64,000 bases of DNA, from positions 31,485 through 95,484 of the forward strand of contig JAHBXO010000019.1 of NCBI GenBank assembly GCA_019636445.1. Reading direction: 5' to 3'. Positions 33,511 through 44,018 of this stretch are shown here, in pieces (within the stretch, counting starts at the first letter, position 1; every line of letters starts with the position of its first letter). The translations under genes were made by a program, and so were the position numbers. The stretch is from Gemmataceae bacterium (GTDB lineage: Bacteria; Planctomycetota; Planctomycetia; Gemmatales; Gemmataceae). Below the pieces are notes generated by a model. That model had not been told where the DNA came from and made no database searches. It saw only the letters and a program-made list of their open reading frames with translations.

Positions 33511-34149
33511 TCACGGTTTGCGATCCTTTTTCTCGTCCTTCGCTTCCGCTTTCTTCTCGTCCTTCTCGGGCACCAGCTCACGGATCGTATTCTTGTCGTG
33601 GATGTCCACCAGAGTGATCGTCGAAAGAGATTCGCCGTCGCGATAGACATGCATTTGTGCGCATTGAAAGCAGATGACGAATTCCCAATTCTCCATGCCC
33701 GACTTGACCGAGACACCATGACGTGGAATAAAACACTTTGCCCTTAGCCATTCGCTCCAGTGCATCTCTTTGCCGAGGAAAGTTACGATTTCCTTGCGTT
33801 TCTCGGCTTTCTCAACCTTGGATTCGGCGAGGATTTCGTATTCGTGGAAGTACTTCGCATCGTTCTTGGGTTTGGCTTCGGGATCGGCCGCTTTCTTGAG
33901 CCTCGTCGATGGATCGATCCGGTAAACCGTCATCTGATCCGCAGACATCAACACTTTCACGATAGCGGCGATGCTCTTCTTGCCCCTAGCCTCCTCGACC
34001 TCGTCTGTTCCAAGTTCTCTCTCTATTCGTTTCAACTTCTCTTTCAGTTCCTCACGCTTTTTCTTCTCTTCCTTCTCTTCGGCCGCGAGCGTTGAATTCG
34101 CCACCAACGAAGCGAGAACGATCAGGCCGAAACTGATGCAATTTCTCAT
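33511..34149 (-). CDS. Secreted hypothetical protein with CFxPRH...CFxC motif (1)
   Basis: A 212-aa protein with a signal peptide (ISFGLIVLASLVANSTLAAE), a charged coiled-coil region (EEKEEKKKREELKEKLKRIE), and a C-terminal domain of about 120 residues with AKCFIPRHGVSV followed by FVICFQCAQMHVY. The same order of residues, CFxPRH then FVxCFxC, appears in the lipoprotein at 59668, and I know no named domain with it. The tail is lysine/glutamate-rich. Local base composition is lower in GC than neighbouring genes. Confidence 0.75.
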   Translation of the reverse strand: MRNCISFGLIVLASLVANSTLAAEEKEEKKKREELKEKLKRIERELGTDEVEEARGKKSIAAIVKVLMSADQMTVYRIDPSTRLKKAADPEAKPKNDAKYFHEYEILAESKVEKAEKRKEIVTFLGKEMHWSEWLRAKCFIPRHGVSVKSGMENWEFVICFQCAQMHVYRDGESLSTITLVDIHDKNTIRELVPEKDEKKAEAKDEKKDRKP

Positions 34150-34176
34150 GGCGACCTCGAATGTCCGGGATCATTC

Positions 34177-35298
34177 TCACACCGTCGCGCTGCCGTCCTT
34201 CGGGAGCGTGGAGAGGACGAGGGCGCCGTCGCGGCGGACCAGCAGGTCGTCTTCGATGCGCACGCCGCCCCAGCCGGGGATGTAGATGCCCGGCTCGATG
34301 GTGATGACGTTGCCGGTTTCGAGCGTGCAGGTGGAATTCTCACGGACGCGGGGGAGTTCGTGGGTGTCGAGTCCGATGCCGTGGCCGAGACCGTGCGTGA
34401 AGTACTGCCCGTAGCCGGCGTCGGCGATCACCTTCCGGGCGGCGGCATCCACCTCCTTGCCCGGCACCCCCTCGCGTACTGTGGCGATCGCGGCCTCCTG
34501 CGCTTTCAGCACCACGCGGTAAATCTCCTCGAAGTCGTAGCCGACGCGCTCGGCTTTGTTGCGCCGCATCGGTGCCACCTCGAACGGCGAGCGGAACGTT
34601 CGCGTGAGGTCGCTGCGATAACCGTTGAGAACCGCGCCCCAATCGACGAGCAGCTTGCTCGCTTCGCCAAGCGTCTTCATCGTTGGCGGGGCATGCGGCA
34701 GCGCGCCCCGCTCGCCCACGGCGAGGATCGGCGGGAACGGGGTGCAATCGCCACCGGCGCGCCGCACGGCTGCTTCCATCGCCGCCGCCATGTCCTTTTC
34801 GGTGTCGCTCTCGCGCAGCGTTGTCTTGAACATCACATAGGCGCGCTCGGCCACCTTGATCGCCGCCCGGATCGCTTCGACCTCCGATGCGTCCTTCACC
34901 GCGCGCAGTGCTTCGATCTTCCCGCGAGTCGGCGCAAACGTGCACTTCGGCGCGGACTCCTTCAACACTTCCTGCAGGCTGAGCGTGACATGGTCCGCCT
35001 CGACCGCGACCGACTTCGCGCCGACCTTGCCCAGCACGTCGCCCGCCGCCTTCGGCGTCGTCTCGTTGTGCGGACGGATATGCACTTCCAGGTCCGGGCA
35101 CTCCTCGGCCGCCTGCTGGGCGAAGCGGTCGTCGGTGACGAGGATCGCATGTTTGGGGGAAAGCACCAGATACGAGCTGTCTCCGTGGAATCCGGAGAGG
35201 TACGTGACGTTGGTGGGATTCGTCACGAGGGCGACTTCGAGGGACTCTTTCTTGAGTTCGCGGAGCAGCGAGTTCCTGCGGAGGGGAAGATAGTTCAT
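34177..35298 (-). CDS. M24 family Xaa-Pro peptidase
   Basis: A 373-aa dimetal aminopeptidase P-like enzyme. An N-terminal creatinase domain (about 1-140: RRNSLLRELKKESLEVALVT) precedes the pita-bread catalytic domain. The metal ligands are WGAVLNGYRSDLTRTF (two Asp), HGLGHGIGLDTHE (His), ITIEPGIY (Glu) and GVRIEDD (Glu). It removes N-terminal residues before proline. Starts 28 bp downstream on the minus strand from nothing obvious; separate from its neighbours. Confidence 0.93.
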   Translation of the reverse strand: MNYLPLRRNSLLRELKKESLEVALVTNPTNVTYLSGFHGDSSYLVLSPKHAILVTDDRFAQQAAEECPDLEVHIRPHNETTPKAAGDVLGKVGAKSVAVEADHVTLSLQEVLKESAPKCTFAPTRGKIEALRAVKDASEVEAIRAAIKVAERAYVMFKTTLRESDTEKDMAAAMEAAVRRAGGDCTPFPPILAVGERGALPHAPPTMKTLGEASKLLVDWGAVLNGYRSDLTRTFRSPFEVAPMRRNKAERVGYDFEEIYRVVLKAQEAAIATVREGVPGKEVDAAARKVIADAGYGQYFTHGLGHGIGLDTHELPRVRENSTCTLETGNVITIEPGIYIPGWGGVRIEDDLLVRRDGALVLSTLPKDGSATV

Positions 35299-35472
35299 GG
35301 GCCGAACCGAAGCTGGGGCCGGGCGACGGGCGAGGACCGGAAGGGCGGAGCCGTCGGATCGCGGCCGGGTGGGAAAACCGGACTGGTGATGTCGTCAGTA
35401 TGTCCGGCGGGCCGCCGGATGGCAATTCAATTCCGGCGGCTACATAATGACGGCACGACGCGGAGACCACCG

Positions 35473-36075
35473 GTGCTGCCGATCCTGCTGAACTTGACCG
35501 GAAAATGTGTGCTCATCGTCGGTGGCGGTACCGTCGGTCGGCGGAAGGCGCGGGCCGCCATCGCCGGCGGCGCGACCGTGCGCGTCGTCGCCCTCGAACC
35601 GCGGCCCGAAGGTTGGACGGCGATCGAGTGGCTCCACGAACCGTATCGCGAGGAGCAGCTAGTCGGCGTCGCTCTCGTCGTCGCGGCCGCGACCGCCGAC
35701 GTGAATGAGCGAGTCGTGCGTGATGCCCGTCGGCGGGGTGTTTGGGTGAACTCTGCCACCGATCCGGCCGTCGGGGACTTCGCCCTGCCCGCCGTCGTCC
35801 GCCGCGGGGAGCTGACGATCGCCGTCAACACCGGCGGCGCGGCCCCGGCGCTGGCGCGCCGGATCCGCGAGAAACTGGAAACCGAGTTCGACGACACCTT
35901 CGCGACGTGGGTCCGACTTCTCGATGCGATCCGGTCGCTGGCGCACGAGCGTGTACCCGACCCCGCGCGCCGCCGCGACCTCCTCGACGGCTTCGCCGAC
36001 TGGCCGTGGCTGGAGCGGCTTCGCGCGGAGGGCGAAGCCGCCATCTGGCGGGCGATGCTAGAGCGGGTCGGGTGA
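35473..36075 (+). CDS. Siroheme-pathway precorrin-2 dehydrogenase (Met8/CysG N-domain)
   Basis: A 200-aa NAD-dependent enzyme that oxidises precorrin-2 to sirohydrochlorin (and may insert iron). CVLIVGGGTVGRRKARAAI is the Rossmann loop, VNSATDPAVGDFALPAVVRR and LTIAVNTGGAAPALARRIRE the catalytic region. A GTG start (35473) gives the expected VLPILLNLTGK beginning; an ATG 54 bases upstream is possible but adds residues unlike the family. A C-terminal helical region replaces the methyltransferase domain of full CysG. Often sited near hemA, which is not in the window. Confidence 0.85.
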   Translation: MLPILLNLTGKCVLIVGGGTVGRRKARAAIAGGATVRVVALEPRPEGWTAIEWLHEPYREEQLVGVALVVAAATADVNERVVRDARRRGVWVNSATDPAVGDFALPAVVRRGELTIAVNTGGAAPALARRIREKLETEFDDTFATWVRLLDAIRSLAHERVPDPARRRDLLDGFADWPWLERLRAEGEAAIWRAMLERVG

Positions 36076-36085
36076 AGGACCGCCA

Positions 36086-36745
36086 TCAAATCGAGATCGT
36101 AGTATTCAACTCGTCTCGCAGGAACTCCGGAAGCGCCTCGAACGCCCGGAGATAGGTCGATTCCAACGGCACCTGGACGTACTGATCCGACATAAGGAAC
36201 AGAGGCAAGTCCGGCAGTACGTCGCCGACTGCGACCGGTTCGACGAATGCCTGCGCGTCGGCCCCGCCGACGTACGCGGCGCAGGTGAGCGGATGCGTGG
36301 GATCGAACTTGTATTCGCCGGCGTCGTTGGAATAAATGATCGAGTGGATCCCCTTAGGATCGTGCTTCGTTGGTGGAAAGAGGTCGAGAACATCCAAGTT
36401 ACATCCGGGTTCGAGAACGCCTCGGTATTGCTTACCAAACAATTCAACCGTACCGCGCGAACACTTATTCCCTGGCGTCAGGATATCCAATATGGCCACG
36501 GTCCGGTGGTCAGTGCGCCGGTGTACCGCGACCGACTTCTTCTTGTTCGCGTACCATTCGATCACATCCACGACTTTTGTAACGTTACCGGGCGGAACGG
36601 TATCACCAAAGATGAGTACCGGAAGTGCATAGTATTTTTCCGCCGGAACGATTCGGTTTAACTCGCGTGTGATCTCGGAGATCCAGCCATGGTGAAAGGC
36701 ATGGAAGATTCCGGCGTCGACGCGAGTCCAATCGTGAACCGGCAT
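36086..36745 (-). CDS. DUF4058 family protein
   Basis: A 219-aa protein beginning MPVHDWTRVDAGIFHAFHHG, the hallmark of the DUF4058 family, typical of planctomycetes and cyanobacteria. LPVLIFGDTVPPG, VIEWYANKKKSVAVHRRTDH and the PLESTYLRAFEALPEFLRDE end are consistent. Some relatives adopt the PD-(D/E)xK-like fold, but no catalytic residues are certain here. The gene is converging with the siroheme gene. Confidence 0.85.
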   Translation of the reverse strand: MPVHDWTRVDAGIFHAFHHGWISEITRELNRIVPAEKYYALPVLIFGDTVPPGNVTKVVDVIEWYANKKKSVAVHRRTDHRTVAILDILTPGNKCSRGTVELFGKQYRGVLEPGCNLDVLDLFPPTKHDPKGIHSIIYSNDAGEYKFDPTHPLTCAAYVGGADAQAFVEPVAVGDVLPDLPLFLMSDQYVQVPLESTYLRAFEALPEFLRDELNTTISI

Positions 36746-36795
36746 GACACGTCCTCGGAGAAGCGGGTCATATTATCACATCCCCGCCCTCCCCA

Positions 36796-38112
<1,317 letters not shown>

Positions 38113-38135
38113 GGAATTCTCCGAGAAGAGGTTTG

Positions 38136-38221
38136 GCCGCTGATGAACGCAGATGAACGCAGATCAGAAAAATCATCATCTGTCTTTTTCTGATCTGCGT
38201 TCATCTGCGTTCATCTGCGGC
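38136..38221. repeat. Inverted repeat of GAACGCAGATGAACGCAGATC words
   Basis: 38136-38172 and 38185-38221 are complementary except for one mismatch across a 12-nt loop; each arm contains two tandem copies of GATGAACGCA. Long hairpins of this sequence type occur between genes in many bacteria; it could terminate the haem-protein gene upstream. Confidence 0.85.
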
Positions 38222-38227
38222 TAAAAA

Positions 38228-41164
38228 TTATTTCACATTCATCAAATACGCAATCAGGTCGGCCATCGCTTCGACCGTGATATCCTTTTCCAATCCTTCG
38301 GGCATCAGCGAAAGTCCCGTGCTCTTCAAAGTCTCAATATTCGAGCGGCTCACGACGTCCTTCAATCCCTCGCCGCGGATGAAGGTCACGCTCGTGGCCG
38401 TCTCGGATTGGATGATGCCCGTGACCTGTCGGCCGTCGTCGAGGTTGCAGTTGTAGCTCAAATATTGAGGATTTACTTCGGCGTTCGGGTCGAGCACGTT
38501 CGTGAGGATCGCGTCCATGCCGCGATTCTTCATCGCGGAGAGGTTCGGCCCGAGTTCGTGGCCGACGCCTTCGAGCTTGTGGCAGGCAGCGCAGGTCTTG
38601 GTGAAGATCGCCTTCCCCTTCACCGGGTCGCCGGTCAGTTCGAGGGCCTTGCGGTACTTCGCGACGACGTCGGTGCGGCGCGCCGGCTTGAACGCCGCGA
38701 GCAGCGTCGAGGCCCGCTTCTGGATCGCGGCGTCCTTGTGCGTCGTCAATCGTTTGATCTGCGTGGCGTCGAGGTTCTGCGGGGCGAACGACTTCTTCTC
38801 GATGGCGTCGAGCAGCACCGACACGCGGTCCGGCCGCGCGAGCAGCGTTTCCCCGGCCGCGGCGCGGAGACGCGGCGAGAGCGTATCCCAGTTCTTGGCG
38901 AGCACGCCGGCGAGTTCGGGATCGTTGAAGCGGTCGAGCACGCCGAGGGCCGCGAGTTGCACTTCGCCGGGTTGCCGGAGGTCGAGCAGCTTGACGAGCG
39001 GTCCGCGCACGTCGGCGAGTTTGCCGAGCGAGAGGGAGCGGATGGCTTCGACGCGCGCGGAAGCGGGGAGTTTGTCGTCGTGAACTATGATCAAATTGCT
39101 AGAAGTAAGTTGCTGAATCAACTCGGGCTTGATCGATTTATCGATAGCAGCTCGGGAGTTTCTACCACCAGTGTCTTTAACGGCCCTCACGAGCGCTAGA
39201 ACTAAGGCACCCTCATTCGCTGGCAATTTACCTATTACTTCGGCGAGATCGCTGGATTCATCCGATTTGTCACGGCGGGCGATCATCGAGACGATTTCGA
39301 CTAACATCCCACGAATTCGGTTATCGGACCGAACATCTTGATTTGACAGAACCATTTTCAATTCTGTTAAGGCTGTATCACTTAGTCCGCTAAGAGTCGC
39401 GGTTCGGAAATACTTCTCGTCAAAACTGGCAACTTCTTTGCCTAGCAAATGACCACTATGAAACGCAGTTTGATAACGCACTTCAGCGTCAGGGTCTTCG
39501 AGAAATCCAATGAGAAAACGAAATCGTTGCTGTTCGTTCTTGCAGACGCTTATCAATCTCGCGACGTGTTCTCGAAGCTTCGGGTGCTTTACTATTTCAA
39601 TGTGCGCGAACATCTTATCCTCAAGCAAATCTCCTGTGAGGACTTGCAATCCCAACATCGCATACAGCGCATGCACCTTCCCATACGCCCCACCGTTCTT
39701 CAACATGTCGCGTAACGGCTCCACCGCCGCCTTGTCCTGTCGCTCGTAGATCAGCCGGCTCGCCGTTTCGCGGTGCCACGCGTTCGGGTGGTCGAGCAGC
39801 TTCACCAACTCCACTGTCTTCAGCCCACCGAGCTTCGGCAGCGTCCGCGGCGAGACGCCCTCCGCGTAGACACGCCACAGCCGCCCGCGGTCGCGGCCGC
39901 TCGTCAGGTCCAGGTGCTTCTTGATCGGCGGCGGCAGGCTCGCCGGGTGCTCGATCGTCTCGCGGTACATGTCGATCACCGTCAGGCAGCCGTCCGGGCC
40001 GTTCGCGAACTGCACCGGGCGGAACCAGTTGTCCGTCGACGCCAGGAACTCCGACTCCTTGTCGATCCGGTCGGCCCGGTACTGCACGCTCCCCTCCGGC
40101 AGCGTCAGCTTCTTGCGGTGGACGAAGCTGCTGCACGCGTCGCCGACGAAGGCGAGACCCTTCAGGTCCGGGGCGGCGTCGCCGCGGAAGATCGTCACGC
40201 CGGTGGCGCCGGTGAAGTAGCCACTGGTGCGGCCCCCGCCCTCGACGATGCCGGGCTGGATGCCCTGCACGCGCAGCCGGGTCCGCACGACGCGCCACGG
40301 CTCGGGCGCCGCCGACGGATACACCTCCGCCTGCGGCCCGTCGCTGGCGATGCTGACGCGCGGCGGCGGGGCGATCAGGTACGGATTGCGAGCGATGTAG
40401 CGGTCCTCGTACATCACCTGCTGGATGTGGTCGCTGTTGGACGAGACGAACTTGTGGCCCCAGTCGTCGAAGGTCATGCCGTGCTGGGCCCCGCCGCTGG
40501 TGGCACGGAGGTCGAGGGTTCGCGGGTCGAAGTCGAAGTCCCGGCCGTTGATGGTCAGCGGCTTGAAGCCCTTGTCGTCGGGCTTGCCGATGGTGCCGCC
40601 GTTGCTGCTGGCCGTACCGTGGATGCGGTTGTCGAAGGTCCAGAGGAACGTGTTCAGGAGGCCCTGGACGTTCTGCGTGCCGAAGCCGGTGAAGACGATC
40701 TTCTTGATGTCCGCCTTCCCGTCGCCGTCGGTGTCCTTCATGTAGTAGATGTGCGGGGCGTCGCCGACGAAGACGCCGCCGTCCCAGCAGGCCACCGCCG
40801 TGGCCCACAGTAATCCATCCGCAAATACGGTCGCCTTGTCGTAGATGCCGTCGCCCTTCGTGCTCTCCAGCAGCTTCACGCGGCTGAGCTTCTCGTCGCG
40901 GTTCTCGGAGTAGCCGCGCATCTCGACGACGTAGAGCCGCGAGTTCTCGTCCCACGCCACCGCCACGGGGCTGGCGATCAACGGCTCACTGGCCACGAGT
41001 TCGAGTTTGTAGCCCGGCTTCAGGACAAACGTCTTCAGCGCGTCCTTCGGCTCCGTCGGCGGGATGCGCGGCAGTTCCTTCGAGTAATCGATTTCCTTTG
41101 GCGGATCGGCGGCGAAGCCGGGCAGGAACGCGAGCAGCAGCACGGAGAGCAAAGCGAGACGCAT
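38228..41164 (-). CDS. PVC-type haem-binding protein (membrane-bound dehydrogenase family)
   Basis: A 978-aa exported protein. A signal peptide (LALLSVLLLAFLPGFAADP) is followed by a propeller of about 450 residues that starts YKLELVASEPLIASPVAVAW and contains EMRGYSENRDEKLSRVKLLE, a middle HEAT-like helical region (about 450-850), and a C-terminal cytochrome c-like domain with CAACHKLEGVGHELGP. The order fits the planctomycete family of putative sugar or alcohol dehydrogenases of the PQQ/propeller-plus-cytochrome kind. Codons for about residues 490-700 (39090-39700) are much richer in A and T than the rest. Confidence 0.9.
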   Translation of the reverse strand: MRLALLSVLLLAFLPGFAADPPKEIDYSKELPRIPPTEPKDALKTFVLKPGYKLELVASEPLIASPVAVAWDENSRLYVVEMRGYSENRDEKLSRVKLLESTKGDGIYDKATVFADGLLWATAVACWDGGVFVGDAPHIYYMKDTDGDGKADIKKIVFTGFGTQNVQGLLNTFLWTFDNRIHGTASSNGGTIGKPDDKGFKPLTINGRDFDFDPRTLDLRATSGGAQHGMTFDDWGHKFVSSNSDHIQQVMYEDRYIARNPYLIAPPPRVSIASDGPQAEVYPSAAPEPWRVVRTRLRVQGIQPGIVEGGGRTSGYFTGATGVTIFRGDAAPDLKGLAFVGDACSSFVHRKKLTLPEGSVQYRADRIDKESEFLASTDNWFRPVQFANGPDGCLTVIDMYRETIEHPASLPPPIKKHLDLTSGRDRGRLWRVYAEGVSPRTLPKLGGLKTVELVKLLDHPNAWHRETASRLIYERQDKAAVEPLRDMLKNGGAYGKVHALYAMLGLQVLTGDLLEDKMFAHIEIVKHPKLREHVARLISVCKNEQQRFRFLIGFLEDPDAEVRYQTAFHSGHLLGKEVASFDEKYFRTATLSGLSDTALTELKMVLSNQDVRSDNRIRGMLVEIVSMIARRDKSDESSDLAEVIGKLPANEGALVLALVRAVKDTGGRNSRAAIDKSIKPELIQQLTSSNLIIVHDDKLPASARVEAIRSLSLGKLADVRGPLVKLLDLRQPGEVQLAALGVLDRFNDPELAGVLAKNWDTLSPRLRAAAGETLLARPDRVSVLLDAIEKKSFAPQNLDATQIKRLTTHKDAAIQKRASTLLAAFKPARRTDVVAKYRKALELTGDPVKGKAIFTKTCAACHKLEGVGHELGPNLSAMKNRGMDAILTNVLDPNAEVNPQYLSYNCNLDDGRQVTGIIQSETATSVTFIRGEGLKDVVSRSNIETLKSTGLSLMPEGLEKDITVEAMADLIAYLMNVK

Positions 41165-41208
41165 GGGGAACCCATGATTGGCGGGGCGGGCGAGGCCATT
41201 CTAACCAA

Positions 41209-42297
41209 TCACGAGTGCAAAGTTAATTGCGAAGTCGCCACCGAAGCGGGAACGTTCTTTGGCTTTGCGCGACGACTCAAGATCGGCCGCTCGACAAGCA
41301 CATAAAGAAGCCAGCCGGAAACGAACGCGGCGGCGAGCTGGACCGCAATCCAGACGAGATGCTTGGGCAGGTTTGTGTTCATCCCCCACATCAGGTGAAC
41401 GAGGGAGAGCGTGACCGGGCCGTGCATGAGATAGATCGAATAGGATGCGTCGCCAAGGGGACGTAGCCGGGCGGGCAGGTGGACACGGCCGGTGAGTTCC
41501 CCCGCGACGACGGCGTAGACGAGCAGCACGCTCGGCGGGCCGAAGGCGAAGAATCGGCCCCACGTCCAGCCGCCGAGTTCGTCGGGCGTGGCACCGCGCA
41601 ACAGGATCACGAGTGCGACCGTCCACGCGAGGGCGAGGCCGAGGGCAACCTGCGGCCCGCGGACGAAGCCGCGCGCGACGACCGCCGCCACGCCGGTGCC
41701 GCCAAGGAACTCCAGCACATACGGCGAGATCAGCATGTTGGCCCAAAACGGTTCCGGCGCAAACCGGACCACCCGCGCGGCCACAATGACGGCGACCCAG
41801 CCGATCGCCAGCGGAAACGCCCAGCGCTTCGGAACGAGAAAGAGCAGGCCGAACGCGAGGTAGAACACGATCTCGTATTGCAGGCTCCACGTCGCCGCGA
41901 TGAATTGGAACGGATCGTATCGCGGCACCAGCAGCAGCCACTCGAGGTAGTCGCGCTGCCAGCCGGGCCGGAAGACGACGGCCGTTCCCAAGGCGCCGAT
42001 CAGGACCATCGTGGCAAGGGCCGCCGCCCACAGCACCGGATAGATGCGCCGGAAGCGTCGCACGAGGTACCGTGGCAAATGCTTCGCCTGCCCCAACTGC
42101 TCGCGGTGCGCCCAGGCGATGATGAAGCCGGAGAGCGCGAAGAACACATCCACGCCCGCATAGCCGAACCAGCGCACGAAATGGAAGGTGCGCCACTTCG
42201 TCCAGAAGGTGTTCTCGTACCCGGCGATGTGGTAGAGCACCACGATCAGGCAGGCGAGGCCGCGCAGGGCTTGCAGGTTGTGAAGGGTTGGCCGCAT
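41209..42297 (-). CDS. Acyltransferase family 3 membrane protein (2)
   Basis: A 362-aa membrane protein with about ten hydrophobic segments. LQALRGLACLIVVLYHIAGY contains the catalytic His, GVDVFFALSGFIIAWAHREQ and FQFIAATWSLQYEIVFYLAF are the family blocks. It probably acylates an envelope sugar. A second member of the family in the window (the first is at 28662) with only moderate similarity. Located just upstream, on the minus strand, of the haem-binding gene. Confidence 0.88.
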   Translation of the reverse strand: MRPTLHNLQALRGLACLIVVLYHIAGYENTFWTKWRTFHFVRWFGYAGVDVFFALSGFIIAWAHREQLGQAKHLPRYLVRRFRRIYPVLWAAALATMVLIGALGTAVVFRPGWQRDYLEWLLLVPRYDPFQFIAATWSLQYEIVFYLAFGLLFLVPKRWAFPLAIGWVAVIVAARVVRFAPEPFWANMLISPYVLEFLGGTGVAAVVARGFVRGPQVALGLALAWTVALVILLRGATPDELGGWTWGRFFAFGPPSVLLVYAVVAGELTGRVHLPARLRPLGDASYSIYLMHGPVTLSLVHLMWGMNTNLPKHLVWIAVQLAAAFVSGWLLYVLVERPILSRRAKPKNVPASVATSQLTLHS

Positions 42298-42382
42298 GGC
42301 CGGCGAGTGTAGCCCCGACGCGATTCGGGCGACAAGCCGAACCGGCGCAGAATCGTCCCGCGCATTTCCCTATCGTTTCCCG

Positions 42383-43303
42383 ATGAACACTGGTGGAATC
42401 CGTCCGTTCGTCTGGATGCTCTGCGGCTGTGCCTGGTTCTCGGCGATGTCCCTGCTCAGCAGCGGCCTCGGCAAGGAGGGCGTGCCGTGGCAGACGCTCG
42501 CCACCGTGCGCAGCGGCGTCGCCTTCCTCCTCGCCCTCGCCGCCGCGCTGGCCATGGGCGTCACGCTCGTCGCCGTCGGACCGCGCGCCCTCTGGCTGCG
42601 CAGCATCGCCGGCAGCTGCAGCATGCTATCCACCTTCTACGCCCTCGCGAACCTGCACGCCTCCGAAGTGCTAACGCTCACGAACACCTTCCCCGTCTGG
42701 GTGGCGCTCCTGTCGTGGCCCATGGTGGGCGAGAAGCCCAGCCGCGGCGTCTGGATCGCCGTCGTCGTAGCCGTCTGCGGCGTGGCCCTTGCCGTCTACC
42801 CCCGCGAGGGCGCACCGGACGGCCCGCAGGCGTTCCGCCTCGCGCCGGCCCTGTCCGCCGTCGCCGCCTCCGTCTTCACCGCGCTCGCCATGCTCGGCCT
42901 GAACCGCCTCAAGGCCATCGCCCCGCTCGCCATCGTCGTCCACTTCTCCGCCGTCTCCACCGTCTTCTGCTCGGCCGCGTTCCTCCTCTTCCCCCTGCGC
43001 GACGGACCCGATCCGTTCCAGAACATCGAAATGACCGCCCGCCTCCTCGGCATCGGCGTGACGGCCATGGTCGGCCAGGTCTTCCTCACGCTCGCCTTCT
43101 CGCGCGGCACCGCCACCAAGATCGCCGTCGTCGGCCTCTCGCAAGTCGCCATGGTCATGGGCGTCGAGGCCGCCTTCGGCTGGAAGTCCTTCACCCCCAT
43201 GAACCTCCTCGGCACCCTGCTGATCCTCGGCCCGACGGCGTGGCTCATGACCCGCGAACGCACGCCCCGCAAGCCCCCGCAAGAGCCGATCCCGATCGAG
43301 TAA
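42383..43303 (+). CDS. EamA (DMT) family transporter
   Basis: A 306-aa membrane protein of ten segments in two EamA repeats (about 5-140 and 160-290). SIAGSCSMLSTFYALANLHASEVLTLTNTFPV, split over LRSIAGSCSMLSTFYALANL and VLTLTNTFPVWVALL, are typical. Exports small metabolites in known members. The start at 42383 follows the divergent acyltransferase by 85 bp; the frame is open from 42296. Confidence 0.87.
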   Translation: MNTGGIRPFVWMLCGCAWFSAMSLLSSGLGKEGVPWQTLATVRSGVAFLLALAAALAMGVTLVAVGPRALWLRSIAGSCSMLSTFYALANLHASEVLTLTNTFPVWVALLSWPMVGEKPSRGVWIAVVVAVCGVALAVYPREGAPDGPQAFRLAPALSAVAASVFTALAMLGLNRLKAIAPLAIVVHFSAVSTVFCSAAFLLFPLRDGPDPFQNIEMTARLLGIGVTAMVGQVFLTLAFSRGTATKIAVVGLSQVAMVMGVEAAFGWKSFTPMNLLGTLLILGPTAWLMTRERTPRKPPQEPIPIE

Positions 43304-43330
43304 ACCCGCTCCGGTCTTTCCGCCGCCACC

Positions 43331-43402
43331 GCGCCACCCTCCGGCGGAATGACGCCCGATTTCCGGAAGCGCTATAGCCACGTAAGGACTTACGTCGATT
43401 CC
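43331..43402. repeat. Dispersed 72-bp noncoding repeat, copy 2
   Basis: See copy 1 at 16155-16226. Here it directly precedes the truncated methyltransferase, at the edge of the AT-rich scar. Confidence 0.85.
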
Positions 43403-43422
43403 GGCCCGCGGCGAGGTTCTCG

Positions 43423-43899
43423 GTGGACGGGTTCTCTCGGCCCATCTTGGTCGAAGCCGGCGGACGACCGTCCGCGAGGCGAACGCACCCGGCGTCGACG
43501 CTCACGGTCGTGGACACCTTCGCCGGCGGCGCGGAGCACGCCACCTCGGACCTGACGAACCTGGAGGCGCGCTTCCGGGCGAACACGGCGGCGCACGCGG
43601 CGAAACTGGTGGTGCGGAAGGGCCGGAGCGAGGCGATGCTGCGGGAGCTGCCGCTGGGGCGGTACGACTTCGTGTCGATCGACGGTTCGCACGAGGCGGC
43701 GGACGTGCTGTCGGACGCGGTGCTGAGCTGGCCGCTGGTGAAGCCGGGCGGGCTGGTCTGCTTCGACGACTACGAGTGGTGGATCGACGCGGCCCCGGAG
43801 CGCAGCCCGAAGCTGGCGATCGATGCTTTCTTGGCAACGATGCGGGGGCGATGCGAGGCCATAAGAAAGGGGTGGCAGGTGTGGGTGATACGTCTGTAA
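43423..43899 (+). pseudogene. Class I SAM methyltransferase, 5'-truncated
   Basis: The frame contains only the C-terminal part of a Methyltransf_24-like enzyme: LTVVDTFAGGAEHATSDLTN (acidic loop), YDFVSIDGSHEAADVLSDAV and LVKPGGLVCFDDYEWW. The glycine-rich SAM-binding motif that should precede VDTFAGG is missing; the first ~30 codons (RPILVEAGGRPSARR) have no similarity and overlap repeat-rich DNA. So the gene has lost its front, probably by recombination at the repeat. The 3' end merges into AT-rich DNA. Confidence 0.7.
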
Positions 43900-44018
43900 T
43901 AATAAATGTCACAAATTTCACGAAATTGTGTCACCGCGAGAAGGAATTATTCATTTGACGCATATCTTGCAGCAAAGCGATTCCATTCGCAGTCAAAGTG
44001 TCAACTACACTTTAGACG

